A model generated the notes under the pieces. That model made no database searches and had not been told where the DNA came from. It saw only the letters and a program-made list of their open reading frames with translations. A stretch of DNA of 49,461 bases from Candidatus Latescibacterota bacterium (lineage in GTDB: Bacteria; Latescibacterota; UBA2968; UBA8231). The stretch is from positions 1 through 49,461 of the forward strand of contig JAJDYK010000343.1 in NCBI GenBank assembly GCA_022825185.1, in the 5' to 3' direction. The position numbers and the translations under genes were made by a program. This document shows, piece by piece, positions 1-9,007 of this stretch (positions are counted from its first letter, which is position 1; every line of letters begins with the position of its first letter).

Positions 1-663
1 GAATGGGCCGAGAGCAAGCCCGCAATGATCCAACTGCTAGTGACTAATGGCGTGGATGTGAACCGCAATCGGGGCCAAATTTTATGGGACGCGCTCAGGG
101 AGAGGGATCTAGAGTTGGCGAGCATGTTGGTCGCCGAAGGGGCAGCCGTGGATTTGCGCTTTGCCGCCGCGGTCAACCGCGTCGATCTGATGGCCGAGTT
201 CTTCGACTCTGAAGGCCAGCTAAAAGAGGGGATCGGCCATCTCTATCATCCCGACCCAGATACCGTGCTCACCGCCGAGCAGATTGTGGTGGAAGCGCTT
301 AACTTTGCGGCCTATTGCGGCGCGCTGGAAGCGGCGGAATTTTTGCTGGATCGCGGCGCGGACGTCAACGGGTATGCCAGTGGATTTAGCCGGTTCGACC
401 GCGGAAGTACGCCCCTGCACAAAACCGTTATGGCCGACCAGCTAGAGATAGCCCAGTTGCTCTTGGCGCGGGGTGCTGATCCCCTGTTGGGGGATCGGCG
501 TTTTGACGTCCCGCCTTATAGGTGGGCCAACTTCATAGATACCTCTGAGGCCCTTGAAGAGTTGCTCAGAGAATACCATGAAGCCGCCTCCGGGGAGACG
601 GACGCAGACTCCAGCGCCGCTCCTCCGTGGATGCGCCGGAGGAACCGTGGGGGGGGGCGATAA
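1..663 (+). CDS. Ankyrin-repeat protein, 5' end missing
   Basis: The reading frame is already open at the window edge: the eight codons before the first ATG at 25 encode EWAESKPA and run into an ankyrin-like helix, so the true start lies outside. The visible 220 residues carry ankyrin-type units, with segments such as EFLLDRGADVNGY, STPLHKTVMADQLEIAQLL and LLLARGADPLLGD. The ankyrin fold is a protein-protein interaction scaffold; no enzymatic domain and no membrane segment are seen. The C-terminus is short, charged and Arg/Gly-rich. The partner is unknown. The TauD-type dioxygenase gene starts six bases after the stop, which suggests co-transcription. Confidence 0.8.
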   Translation, partial: EWAESKPAMIQLLVTNGVDVNRNRGQILWDALRERDLELASMLVAEGAAVDLRFAAAVNRVDLMAEFFDSEGQLKEGIGHLYHPDPDTVLTAEQIVVEALNFAAYCGALEAAEFLLDRGADVNGYASGFSRFDRGSTPLHKTVMADQLEIAQLLLARGADPLLGDRRFDVPPYRWANFIDTSEALEELLREYHEAASGETDADSSAAPPWMRRRNRGGGR

Positions 664-669
664 AGCATC

Positions 670-1878
670 GTGGGCCAAAAGACAGAATCATTAGACGAAA
701 GGCTGCGCGAGTTATTCGGCACGGATGCCTGCAGCGAGGGGCCGCTGGCTGCTAGCGGTGCCGGGCGGCGCTTTACGGGTATCGATCTGTGCCGCCCACT
801 CAATCCCGAACAGGTCGCCTTTCTGCTGGACGCCCTGAGCCAGTTTCGCATCGTCAGCATTGCCGGGCAGGACTTGGAAGCCTTTTCCCTAGCCCACTTC
901 GAACGCTTCGCTAACCACTGGGGCGCGCCGGTGCCGCACCCCAACAACTTCATGCGCGGGGGTAAACCGGCCCAGCAAGATGGCGACAGCGACGGCCCCT
1001 TTGAGTTGATTCCCTTTGAGCGTCGCACGGCGGCTGCCGTCAACGCCGTCTTCCCCGGCCAACTGCAATGCCTGCCGCACGAGTCGCCTGCGGTACTGGT
1101 AGTGTCCAACTTTCGGGGGGAGCGCAGTGCCGTATCTGCTAGGGTGACTGGAGGCGGCTCGTGGCACACGGACATCGAGTACGAGCGTTTGCCTATCTAC
1201 GTCTCGATGTTTCTCGCCCACAAGTCGCCGGTGGCGCGCGATGCCCCTGGCGGGAATTGGGTGCAGGCACTCGACGACGGCAAGGCTCATCCGTACTACG
1301 AAGGCTCGGATCGCGAACTCATGCGGCTGCGCAAGCGCCTACCGTTGAACGGCGAAACGGCCTTTGCCGACACGGCTGCGGCCTTTGCAGCACTGCCGCC
1401 GACAGAACAGGCGGCTCTGGAGCGAGTTCAGCTACGGCGGCGGTTGAACGAGAGCGACGAAGGCTGGCTGGCTCCGCTGGTGCGCACCAACCCGCGCTCT
1501 GGCATCAAGTCCTTGCACAGTCCAATTTGGGCGTCGCGGCCACGGGTGCGGCCGGCGATTGAGGTGGAAGGGATGTCTGCGGAAGCATCGCGCGCGTTTC
1601 TCGACCGGCTCGAAGCGCACGTGTTGCAGCCGCACTTCCGCTACGACCACCCGCACGCGCCGGGCGATGTAACGCTGTGGGACAACTACATGACCCTGCA
1701 CAATTCGCCGCCGCTCAAGTCGAACATCAGCTCGCTCGACGATGCCCGGCTGCTGTACCGCTTGAGCTGCAAAGGCGAGCCAGCCCTGTCACTGCCGCGC
1801 CGCGATCCGCCGGAGTGGCTCGCTGCTCACATTCCCGGTGGCTATGCCACGCCTCCGGAGATTATCGACATCGCGTAA
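670..1878 (+). CDS. TauD/TfdA-family Fe(II)/2-oxoglutarate-dependent dioxygenase
   Basis: 402 residues from a GTG start. The facial-triad signature is visible: His166 and Asp168 in SWHTDIEYERLP, and a distal His344 in the block GDVTLWDNYMTLHNSPP, followed by Arg residues (DDARLLYRLSC) that usually bind the 2-oxoglutarate carboxylate. The family hydroxylates small substrates such as taurine, 2,4-D or alkyl sulfates with decarboxylation of 2-oxoglutarate; the substrate here cannot be named. The protein is longer than the roughly 280-300 residues of TauD because of insertions around residues 90-160 and 215-280. It follows the ankyrin gene with a six-base gap. A PhnZ-like HD oxygenase lies at 11552 on the other side of the sulfur-modification cassette, so a former link to phosphonate or sulfonate use is possible but speculative. 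Confidence 0.85.
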   Translation: MGQKTESLDERLRELFGTDACSEGPLAASGAGRRFTGIDLCRPLNPEQVAFLLDALSQFRIVSIAGQDLEAFSLAHFERFANHWGAPVPHPNNFMRGGKPAQQDGDSDGPFELIPFERRTAAAVNAVFPGQLQCLPHESPAVLVVSNFRGERSAVSARVTGGGSWHTDIEYERLPIYVSMFLAHKSPVARDAPGGNWVQALDDGKAHPYYEGSDRELMRLRKRLPLNGETAFADTAAAFAALPPTEQAALERVQLRRRLNESDEGWLAPLVRTNPRSGIKSLHSPIWASRPRVRPAIEVEGMSAEASRAFLDRLEAHVLQPHFRYDHPHAPGDVTLWDNYMTLHNSPPLKSNISSLDDARLLYRLSCKGEPALSLPRRDPPEWLAAHIPGGYATPPEIIDIA

Positions 1879-1880
1879 AA

Positions 1881-2048
1881 TTGACAGAACTTCAAAAAAT
1901 CGCTCGGGAAACCGATTGGGAGACGCTTCCTTTTCACCTACAGGATGCCGTTGATGTCCTGTTGATGGAAGAAGCGCATGAGGAAGGCGGAGAAACTCGA
2001 CCGTTGCGCGATATTCTTCGTGAGGCTGGAGAAACACCTCAACAATGA
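1881..2048 (+). CDS. Doubtful small ORF, hypothetical protein
   Basis: A 55-codon frame begins with a possible TTG two bases after the dioxygenase stop and would read MTELQKIARETDWETLP, then a helical, acidic stretch ending GETPQQ. No good ribosome-binding site precedes it. The amphipathic composition (EEAHEEGGETRPLRDILREAG) looks like a real helical peptide rather than random sequence, and its size would suit an antitoxin-like or accessory polypeptide, but I do not recognise a family. It could equally be the remnant of a gene truncated when the neighbouring cassette arrived. It converges with the minus-strand cassette that ends at 2062. Confidence 0.3.
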   Translation: MTELQKIARETDWETLPFHLQDAVDVLLMEEAHEEGGETRPLRDILREAGETPQQ

Positions 2049-2061
2049 CTATGGATATATT

Positions 2062-3084
2062 CTAGGGCGGTCCGGGGTTATTCGTTGATGGCTGAGCCTG
2101 TACGCCTGGGAGACGCTCATTGATGGCGAAGGACAAATCCACTCCGTAGCCTCGCGTGTTGTCCGTGATGACTCTCTTAGCTCCCGTAGCCTCAACATAC
2201 TTGAGCGTCTCATGGAAGTCCGCATGGTTAGACAATGCGACCATATAGGCCCGGTCCGAAAACTTCATCAGCGGATGATCTGCAGTGGTCATGTACGCAC
2301 TACATGTAACATTCGTTCCGCCGATTGGTTCGTTGCTGAAGCTGTCTCCCTTCGAATACAGTCGAATGTAGGATTGCCCTTCCATGGCAGACTGACCAGC
2401 GTGCGAGTTAAGTGCGAATAGGCTTCCAATAGCGAATCCGTGATTCTGATAGACCGTCACTTCCTGAATGAGTCGTTCGCTGGCTAGAATCGGAACTCCT
2501 ACGTTACCTCCAAGCACATGTAATACGCGCTCGATAGTTCCTCTGTGAGCTTTGACATGTACAGAACCATGTCGCAATCGCTCGTATATGAGGTTTAACA
2601 GACACTCCTCCGCGTCTTCTTGGGTATAGCGGCGTACGCTTGTGGGCCTTCCGTAGGTGCTGTCCACAACAAGCTCGTCGACCTGAATAACCTCATTGAG
2701 AGGCCAACCGAAGTCACTTGAATAGCCGACTCGGAGGCCGTCGGATAATTCCAGCGCGACTTGGCACGAGCCGAGCATGTGGTTGGAGGGAAAAAGGGAT
2801 AGCTTCGAGCCGTCGTTAAGAACACTCTCGTCGCCTCGATTTACTTGATGAATGTTGTCACGGAACTCAAGATCCGCATTGAGTTCCTCTACTAGAAGTG
2901 CATACGTTTCTGGACTCATTAGAAAATCCTGAAAGCCCTTGCTCTTGTCGAACTCGCCCATGTGGTCATCGTGAATATGTGTCTGGACGCGGAAAGGATA
3001 TCCTTCGGCGAAACCATCACACACTACTTTTGACCCGAGGCATACGGCACCACTCTTAAGAACGTCAACAATGGGGTCGGACAT
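2062..3084 (-). CDS. Metallo-beta-lactamase-fold, beta-CASP-like nuclease
   Basis: 340 residues from ATG 3084, preceded by GGAG and overlapping the upstream gene by 20 bases; a frame opening at 3141 would give an overlap of 77 bases and a poor N-terminus. Residues 35-41 are THIHDDH, the metal-binding HxHxDH motif. Further on come SNHMLGSCQ and YSSDFGW followed by VDSTYGRP, the arrangement of the beta-CASP group (CPSF-73, RNase J, SNM1, ligase-associated exonucleases), and a late LSNHADF motif. The family hydrolyses phosphodiesters of RNA or DNA with two zinc ions. As last gene of the sulfur-modification cassette it is most simply a processing or effector nuclease. Whether it acts on DNA or RNA is unknown. 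Confidence 0.75.
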   Translation of the reverse strand: MSDPIVDVLKSGAVCLGSKVVCDGFAEGYPFRVQTHIHDDHMGEFDKSKGFQDFLMSPETYALLVEELNADLEFRDNIHQVNRGDESVLNDGSKLSLFPSNHMLGSCQVALELSDGLRVGYSSDFGWPLNEVIQVDELVVDSTYGRPTSVRRYTQEDAEECLLNLIYERLRHGSVHVKAHRGTIERVLHVLGGNVGVPILASERLIQEVTVYQNHGFAIGSLFALNSHAGQSAMEGQSYIRLYSKGDSFSNEPIGGTNVTCSAYMTTADHPLMKFSDRAYMVALSNHADFHETLKYVEATGAKRVITDNTRGYGVDLSFAINERLPGVQAQPSTNNPGPP

Positions 3085-3790
3085 TCTCAACTGTCTCCGA
3101 GATGTGTGTTCGAAGCCGTGCCTCAATACTCTCCTTGCCAACGATCTTCATCGACTCATCAAAGCGTTCGTCTCCGACCAATGTGAAGAACCGCTTTCCA
3201 AGCCGACCAGACGCTCCCCGGAGATTGAGGAGTTTGATACCCGAATCCAGAATCGAATCTCTCTCCGCCTGTGTAAGTTTAATGAGTGCATTCTCGACAT
3301 TCTGATCAACGACCGAACCGATGAATACATAACGCCTCTCGACTATTGGGCGCATGCCCAGGACTTCCTTTATACATGCGCCAATAGTGCGTCCCGAGCG
3401 TGTCCGGAGTTGCCCTATCTGTCGGATCTCCTTGCTATTGAGGCCATCCGATAGGATCGACCTAGCGACAGTGCGCTGATCGTCAGCGTCCCGAAGCTTT
3501 ACCAATTCGACAGCAGACGAAAAGCCGATAGCGTCCCTGCCAGATCCCCAATTGATCAGATGCTGAAGATCATCAGGTAAATCGAGGATTCGCAGAAAAC
3601 GACCGATGTGTCCAGTCCCGTCAAGGCCGATCGCATCCGCGCAGTCTCTAAGAGATATTCCCTCGTCACGTGCACTACGAAGAATCAAGCCCACTTCAAT
3701 AGGAGAAAGGGGTCGTCCCTTCTTGTGAGTCCCGTAACCTACGGACATCCGAAGGCGTCCAAGTTCCAAGGCACTCAACCCGGCTAGCAT
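3065..3790 (-). CDS. ParB/KorB HTH-like protein without nuclease domain
   Basis: 241 residues. ATG 3790 lies five bases after the parB-like stop, and GGAGGAG sits just upstream inside that gene's last codons. Residues about 25-110 resemble the helix-turn-helix region of ParB/KorB proteins: LSPIEVGLILRSARDEGISL, then a short recognition-helix region, LRILDLPDD, and the segment IGFSSAVELVKL. The N-terminal ParB/sulfiredoxin-like domain is absent. The C-terminal half (RRYVFIGSVV, LTQAERDSILDSG, GKRFFTLVGDERFD) is not recognised. It probably binds DNA and works with the preceding ParB-like protein, perhaps as site-recognition subunit. The assignment is by eye and tentative. Confidence 0.6.
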   Translation of the reverse strand: MLAGLSALELGRLRMSVGYGTHKKGRPLSPIEVGLILRSARDEGISLRDCADAIGLDGTGHIGRFLRILDLPDDLQHLINWGSGRDAIGFSSAVELVKLRDADDQRTVARSILSDGLNSKEIRQIGQLRTRSGRTIGACIKEVLGMRPIVERRYVFIGSVVDQNVENALIKLTQAERDSILDSGIKLLNLRGASGRLGKRFFTLVGDERFDESMKIVGKESIEARLRTHISETVENVRPHC

Positions 3791-3795
3791 TTCTT

Positions 3796-4617
3796 TTACT
3801 CCTCCAACAGACCGCGGCCAATTAGTGCTTCTTCGATCAGTGCAGCAGTTGCATCGTCTTGGTTGACACCTTCCTCTTTTGCAAACTGTTGGATGGCGGT
3901 GCGCGTGTCTAGCGTCACTGTCACCATTATCTGGGTTACCATCGCAGCACTCTTCGCCTGCTCGATCTTCTCACTTACTGGCTTCTCAGGGTGTTTTTTG
4001 CTTTCCTCCACGAACTTTTTTTGCTGAACGCTACTCAGCGGTTCCATTTCCTGCGCCAGCATAGTCGCGAGTTGAGTGTCTATGTCGTCATAGCCTAGGG
4101 TGGCGGCGTCCTGTGCCTTTATAGCAACTTTGATGTTTAGTCCGTCATCAACCATTTTCTTTAACTCGGGTATGAGTCGCGGGTACCTTACATGAGTCCT
4201 TACATTGTCCGCTGATAGACCCGTAGTTTCGACCACATCCTTCACGCTTCCATAGATGTTGTACAAGTATACGATTCCATCCGTAAGCTCCTTTCCGGAG
4301 AGTTTACGTCGGACCAGATTCTCGGTAATCGAGATGGCCTTAGCTTCTTGCTCTTCAACCCGTTCGTCAAGAACGGCTGCCGTAATACTATCCCGCTTTA
4401 GCATCTTATGTGCCAGAAATCGCCGCTGGCCTGTGAGAATCTCCCATTTGCCTTCTTTCCTCGCTGCGCAGACTACAATCGGCTGTAGCAGTCCTTGCTT
4501 TTTGATGCTTTCGGCCAAATCTTCAATTTCCTTACTGACGTCTTGGACTCGTGCCTGCCCTTTCCCGATGGTCAGGTCATCGAGCGGGATATCTTTATAC
4601 TCAACTATCTTTGCCAT
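3796..4617 (-). CDS. ParB-like protein (ParB/sulfiredoxin-fold domain plus HTH)
   Basis: 273 residues. AAGGAG lies eight bases before ATG 4617, and the start is one base past the helicase stop. The N-terminus has the ParB/Srx layout: DLTIGKGQARV, then IEDLAESIKKQGLLQPIVV and the conserved TGQRR box at 62-66. An HTH region (LSGKELTDGIVYLYNIYGSV, ETTGLSADNVRTHV) follows, and the C-terminal 50 residues look like a small dimerising helical domain. Chromosomal ParB uses this domain to bind CTP and parS; related domains occur next to PAPS-reductase-like proteins (IbrA/IbrB) and in mobile DNA-modification cassettes. No ParA is nearby, so plasmid or chromosome partition is unlikely; a role in DNA recognition within the cassette is inferred. 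Confidence 0.75.
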   Translation of the reverse strand: MAKIVEYKDIPLDDLTIGKGQARVQDVSKEIEDLAESIKKQGLLQPIVVCAARKEGKWEILTGQRRFLAHKMLKRDSITAAVLDERVEEQEAKAISITENLVRRKLSGKELTDGIVYLYNIYGSVKDVVETTGLSADNVRTHVRYPRLIPELKKMVDDGLNIKVAIKAQDAATLGYDDIDTQLATMLAQEMEPLSSVQQKKFVEESKKHPEKPVSEKIEQAKSAAMVTQIMVTVTLDTRTAIQQFAKEEGVNQDDATAALIEEALIGRGLLEE

Positions 4618-4618
4618 T

Positions 4619-6019
4619 TTAACACTCCTTGTTCTTATGAGTATGTGTCAGAAATATGTCTCCGGTTGTGAGTTCTAGAATTTGCATCAATTCCTCCTTT
4701 GTGAAGCGATAGGTCCTTGTCTCAGCGGATTCGATTATTTCATCGAATAGACATTCTTTTTGTTCAAGTATTTTCTTAATACGCTCCTCGATCGAATCGG
4801 CTACTAGGAAACGAATAACGTGTAATGGCTCCTCTCGGTCAAAGCGGTGAGCCCGATAGATCGCTTGGACCTCAACAGCGGGATTCCACCACCTGTCGAA
4901 GATCACGACGTGCGTCGCCTCCCCCAGATTCAGGCCCACGCCTCCGGCCCGAAGGGATACCAGAAGTCCCCGAGGCGCGGCCTCAGTACGAAATCGGTCC
5001 ATGGCAACCTGCCTCTCGTCAAGCGACATTGATCCCGTCAAGAGGTCGTGCGGAAGCTCAATCCTATCCGAAATCCACCGTAGCGTTTCGACAAACTGCG
5101 AGAATACAAGAATACGAGCAGAATTTCCGGCTCCTTCGCTAATAGTCTTCAGAGCGTCCAATTTTGACGAGGCGTTCGCGGGCGCATCGAAATTACAGAT
5201 GATCTTCAGCCTTGTGATGAGTCCGAGCAAAGCGGTACTGATGTCCCCGTCAGATGAGTCTTTACTTATGGTTTGGGCGCGATTTACCCACAGCTCGTCA
5301 TATCTTGTTCTCTGCGGCACTGAGAGTTCGAGTCTCAAGTCTTGGAATATAACTGGCGGAAGTTCGGCCCGAACGCCAGATTTTCGCCGCCGAAGCATCA
5401 TCGACTCCAGCTTCTTGGCCAAATATGAGTTAGGAAATTCTCGTCCAATCGACGGGTCGAGGAAACTGAGAATAGATACAAGATCGTCTTCGTCGTTTTC
5501 CAGAGGTGTAGCCGAGAGCGCCCAAGCGCGTTTGCGTGGCAGGAGTCGACAGGCCAGTGCAGTGGTGGAGTCTCTGTTTTTGATTCGTTGGGCCTCATCG
5601 AGAATCACGAGGTCGAAGGTATCCGAGGGAATGCGGTCCAAGCCGTCGGATCGAATTTGCTCATAAGAACTCACGAGAACTGGAATCGGCAGTAGATAAA
5701 CCGCTTCGCGTTCACGGACGGGACCTTGTACGCGCCGTGCTGTCACCGACGGTGCCCAGGTCGAGAGCTCCATCACCCAATTAATCGTCAACGATGCAGG
5801 CGCGACGATCAAGACTCGGCGTATCTCGTTCTGTCCGTTCAAGAGAAGCGCTAGCGCGACCGCAGTCTGGACCGTTTTCCCTAGCCCCATTTCGTCGGCG
5901 AGGAGAGCAGATTGAGATCGGTATAAGAACGCGACACCCTCCCACTGGTAGTTGTGGAGCGTCGCGGGGACACCGAGTTGGCTTTCTGCGAGACGACGGA
6001 GTTGTAACGTATTAAGCAT
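4619..6019 (-). CDS. SNF2-family helicase-like ATPase
   Basis: 466 residues. ATG 6019 shares its first base with the TGA of the preceding gene (TGATG), which indicates translational coupling; a longer frame from 6094 would overlap that gene by 76 bases. SNF2 motifs are in order: LLADEMGLGKTVQTAVAL (motif I), VILDEAQRIKN (motif II, DEAQ), ALSATPLEN (III), ILVFSQFVETL (IV), VSLRAGGVGLNLGEATHV (V), and RAHRFDREEPLHVIR (VI). It is a minimal core without accessory domains. SNF2 ATPases translocate on double-stranded DNA and remodel bound proteins rather than unwind strands. Related helicases appear in DISARM, Dpd and other defence loci. Here it probably moves the modification or cleavage machinery along DNA. 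Confidence 0.88.
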   Translation of the reverse strand: MLNTLQLRRLAESQLGVPATLHNYQWEGVAFLYRSQSALLADEMGLGKTVQTAVALALLLNGQNEIRRVLIVAPASLTINWVMELSTWAPSVTARRVQGPVREREAVYLLPIPVLVSSYEQIRSDGLDRIPSDTFDLVILDEAQRIKNRDSTTALACRLLPRKRAWALSATPLENDEDDLVSILSFLDPSIGREFPNSYLAKKLESMMLRRRKSGVRAELPPVIFQDLRLELSVPQRTRYDELWVNRAQTISKDSSDGDISTALLGLITRLKIICNFDAPANASSKLDALKTISEGAGNSARILVFSQFVETLRWISDRIELPHDLLTGSMSLDERQVAMDRFRTEAAPRGLLVSLRAGGVGLNLGEATHVVIFDRWWNPAVEVQAIYRAHRFDREEPLHVIRFLVADSIEERIKKILEQKECLFDEIIESAETRTYRFTKEELMQILELTTGDIFLTHTHKNKEC

Positions 6020-7806
6020 CAATCGAATGTCCAGACCCGCACGGCTTGTTTCGCCATCTCCCGCTGTCTCTCTTCGATTATATCCGAATTCCAATCATCG
6101 TATTTGCTCAGTGTACGCGTAAGTACAATCCCACTGTCTTGGTAGCTATCTCGCTTCTTCAAAAAATCTCCATTAAATTTTGGTCCAGGCTTATTGTCGG
6201 CCGGACCCATAAGTGTCAGATTCCCAATTCTATGAGCCCAATCGTCAACAGTTTCAGGATCGAAACCGGGCCAAGAGTTCCAATGCTGTGGAGACTCCGG
6301 CAGTATATGCTCAACGGTACAGAAACGTTCGTCCAACAGCCGTGCATCACGTTGCATGTTGCCATTGATTCCGAGCAGGAATTGCTTGATTTTCGGGTTT
6401 CCAGTCATTCTCGCCTCAAGCAGGGCGTCGTGAAACTTGGAGTCATCCAGTACCCCATACGCCGAGCGGTCACAATCGAGTAAGAAATCTGCAAACTCGG
6501 CGTCGGGAATATCGGAAGCACCCGCTATATTTTTAGCGCAGTCGGAAAACTGTGCTTCGAATTGAGAGGGCTCGAATTTCGGTGCGACAAATGCTGTTCT
6601 AAGGACAAATGTCGCCAGACGTTTTAGGTTTTTGTTGGCGAGCCGCGCAATTCGTCGCTTTTTGCGTCCATCCGACTCTCGAAGGTACCAGGTTAACGTA
6701 GCGAAGACCAGAGGTTGGGTAACTTTGTATCTACCCAACTCACGAAGAAAAACTGCCAAGTTCCTCGGTGATCTCGTTGTCCCGGAGGCGACCTCGAACG
6801 CCCGAATGAAGTCCGGATCTGGAGTAGTTGCCGTGACTGTGCGAAAGAGCTCCAAGGATTCACCAGAAGTGACTTGCTCGGTTAGCTCGAACACGTAGTC
6901 TGCCAAGGCCCCCTTTTCTTGTTCCTTTTTGTCTATCTGGTTACGGATAGCCTCTCGCACCTCGCGATAAAAATGATCCTTGTGTAAAAAGCCAAATCTA
7001 CATTGCAGATGACACCGCATGTATTCGGATGCTTTACTAGAGCTAGAGATAATTGTGCGGATTCTCTCTATATTTTCGTGTACCGAATTTTTTCTTTCAG
7101 AATCATTTTCTGAGTTGAAATGCGAATACCAATAATTACGTATGAGGTCCAAATCGTCTAGTTGCTTACCTCTGCAATTGATTGTCTCATATACAGCGTT
7201 CGGATCAATGTGCGGCGGAACCCGCAAGCATGCTACTTCGAGCTTCTCAAGAAGAAAGTCGAAATATCGCTCTGACTTCTCGTAACTCATGGAAGAGAAG
7301 AAACTCTCGATCTCTGCCCATGCGGCCGTAAGGGGACCATTGGTACCAATCGTGTGTCCTCGGATCATAAGACGATATTGCGTCCAGTCATTCTTTGGAG
7401 GAGAAATTCGAGGAGTGTAACGCTCAGCGTCGTCCATCGTCCATGCGCTGTTGGCATCGAGATCGAAAAGCATCCGTAGTGCGAGCCCTTCCCGTTGAGA
7501 ACCCTTTGCTTCGCGTACAAATCGGCGACAGAGTGCGGCGCACATTAATGATACCGTTACCATCCTTTGTTGACCGTCGTTGATTTCCCACCGTTGGTGT
7601 CCGACATCTACCAGCATGATTGCACCAAGAAAGTAACAATCGCGTTCCTCTTTTATCGCGTCTTCAATATCGTAGAGCAGTGCTTGAACATCGCTTGGCT
7701 TCCAATCGTAATAGCGCTGATGCCATGGAACGGCAAAGCGACCTTGGTGGAACAGATCCGAAAATAACATCGCTTCTGCGCCGATAACGGTCCGTTGCTG
7801 CGTCAA
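6019..7806 (-). CDS. DUF262-DUF1524 protein, SspE/GmrSD-like nuclease
   Basis: 595 residues if TTG 7806 is the start. An in-frame TGA lies 15 bases upstream, and the next ATG (7770) would remove the IGAEA segment that normally leads into DUF262. The N-terminal DUF262 domain shows FAVPWHQRYYDW and the NTPase motif DGQQR at 77-81. The C-terminal DUF1524 HNH-type domain shows EHILPE at 499-504 and IGNLTLM at 527-533. The same order is found in SspE, which senses phosphorothioated self DNA and nicks foreign DNA, and in GmrSD-type type IV restriction enzymes. Position right after the dndC-like gene supports a restriction-effector role. The long middle region (about 130-480) is helical and poorly conserved, as usual for the family. 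Confidence 0.82.
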   Translation of the reverse strand: MTQQRTVIGAEAMLFSDLFHQGRFAVPWHQRYYDWKPSDVQALLYDIEDAIKEERDCYFLGAIMLVDVGHQRWEINDGQQRMVTVSLMCAALCRRFVREAKGSQREGLALRMLFDLDANSAWTMDDAERYTPRISPPKNDWTQYRLMIRGHTIGTNGPLTAAWAEIESFFSSMSYEKSERYFDFLLEKLEVACLRVPPHIDPNAVYETINCRGKQLDDLDLIRNYWYSHFNSENDSERKNSVHENIERIRTIISSSSKASEYMRCHLQCRFGFLHKDHFYREVREAIRNQIDKKEQEKGALADYVFELTEQVTSGESLELFRTVTATTPDPDFIRAFEVASGTTRSPRNLAVFLRELGRYKVTQPLVFATLTWYLRESDGRKKRRIARLANKNLKRLATFVLRTAFVAPKFEPSQFEAQFSDCAKNIAGASDIPDAEFADFLLDCDRSAYGVLDDSKFHDALLEARMTGNPKIKQFLLGINGNMQRDARLLDERFCTVEHILPESPQHWNSWPGFDPETVDDWAHRIGNLTLMGPADNKPGPKFNGDFLKKRDSYQDSGIVLTRTLSKYDDWNSDIIEERQREMAKQAVRVWTFD

Positions 7807-7825
7807 ACCGAGAATCCCTCAGGGG

Positions 7826-9007
7826 TTAAATTGTAATCGCATCGTGCAAGGCCGCACGAGAGTCTTGGCGAACTTGATCTCGACGCCAAATGTCTTCTAT
7901 GACGTCGAGTTCTGATTCGGTAATTAGCTGTTGTTCTGTTTCTTGTTCTAAAGTCTGCAATTCGCTCAGGATACGCTTGCGGACATCAAGTTTGAAAGGT
8001 CCCATGACAGGAGTTCCGTCGGCACGGGATTTCAAGTTTCCATCTCGCCGCACGCGCTGGCGATTTGCATCGTCTTCTCGGAGCTGGACCAGCCACTCAC
8101 GGAAGTCGAAGAGGCGTGCGAAAACCTCTGCGTCTTCGTGACCGGAGTCGATCAAGCCACGCAAGCTCCGATCTTTGCTTACGACGGTACATGTCCAGCA
8201 ACCGAATCTAGGTGAGGTTGTTCCACATGAGGGCGCATCGTCCTTGGTCAGTACCAACGGGCATTCCCCTCCACCGGCGTTCCGATACAGAGTGATTAGA
8301 TCGTGGTGCGAGCCGCCCCATGGTGGCCTTCGCTGTATTAGGATCAGCCACACGTCCTCATCTTCGAATTCGGCGAGCGGTGCGAAAATACGACACCCCT
8401 CGACAGAACTGTGAGGATTCATCTTGGTTGCCGAAACGCCGTGCTTTTCCATGTTGCGGCGACGACTCTCGGACTCACTTTTGCGCGTTCCTACTAATAG
8501 CACAGCACGCTTGTGCGTACGAACAAGACTTTCGATTAGTTGGCTAGTTGGGATGATTTTCATTCGGTCGGTACACCACCGGAAGTTACGTGTTGGGGGA
8601 ATGTAGCCACGTCCAATCACGTTGACCCAGAAAGTTTGATCTATGTGCGGCTTCGTGATCTGCGTCTCGATCGGCAGTCCGTCCGCGGCGGCAGCGGTGC
8701 TGATCGTCTCTATGGTAGTTTTGAGATGTTGTATGACCAACGGCGATTCGACTAGCGTGTCATTGCCTATGACATAGACCTTGCGCCGCCGATCCCGGAC
8801 AGGAAGCGACGCCAGCATCTCCCATACAAGTTGGAGCAGCAAGGTCGAATCTTTTCCACCGGAATAGGCTACTATCCACGGATCGAGATGCTTACGCAAA
8901 TATTCCCTTCGAATGATGGCCATGGTAGCGTTGAGCCGCTCGACAACACGGACGATTTTACTATGGCTATCGCTTGCGATGGAATTCGATTGGGTGCGCT
9001 CGTTCAT
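7826..9007 (-). CDS. dndC: DndC-like ATP pyrophosphatase (DNA sulfur modification)
   Basis: 393 residues. ATG 9007 overlaps the desulfurase stop in ATGA. The PP-loop SGGKDS is at 49-54, adenylating the target as in PAPS reductase and ThiI-type enzymes. RWCTDRMK (143-150) and the cysteine-rich block [26 protein letters not shown] (Cys249, 261, 270, 273) match the DndC signature, where cysteines hold an iron-sulfur cluster. DndC activates the DNA backbone phosphate for sulfur insertion. The protein is shorter than classical DndC (about 500 residues) and so lies between DndC and SspD in size. It follows a cysteine desulfurase, the expected sulfur donor. Substrate as DNA is inferred from family and neighbours. 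Confidence 0.87.
   Translation of the reverse strand: MNERTQSNSIASDSHSKIVRVVERLNATMAIIRREYLRKHLDPWIVAYSGGKDSTLLLQLVWEMLASLPVRDRRRKVYVIGNDTLVESPLVIQHLKTTIETISTAAAADGLPIETQITKPHIDQTFWVNVIGRGYIPPTRNFRWCTDRMKIIPTSQLIESLVRTHKRAVLLVGTRKSESESRRRNMEKHGVSATKMNPHSSVEGCRIFAPLAEFEDEDVWLILIQRRPPWGGSHHDLITLYRNAGGGECPLVLTKDDAPSCGTTSPRFGCWTCTVVSKDRSLRGLIDSGHEDAEVFARLFDFREWLVQLREDDANRQRVRRDGNLKSRADGTPVMGPFKLDVRKRILSELQTLEQETEQQLITESELDVIEDIWRRDQVRQDSRAALHDAITI

Noticed and set aside
516..1175. 219-codon minus-strand frame
   Set aside because: It is the antisense shadow of the ankyrin and dioxygenase genes with Ser/Arg/Pro-rich composition.
3796..4617. Chromosome or plasmid partition gene
   Set aside because: No ParA, origin features or clear parS-like repeats accompany it, and it is embedded in the sulfur-modification cassette.
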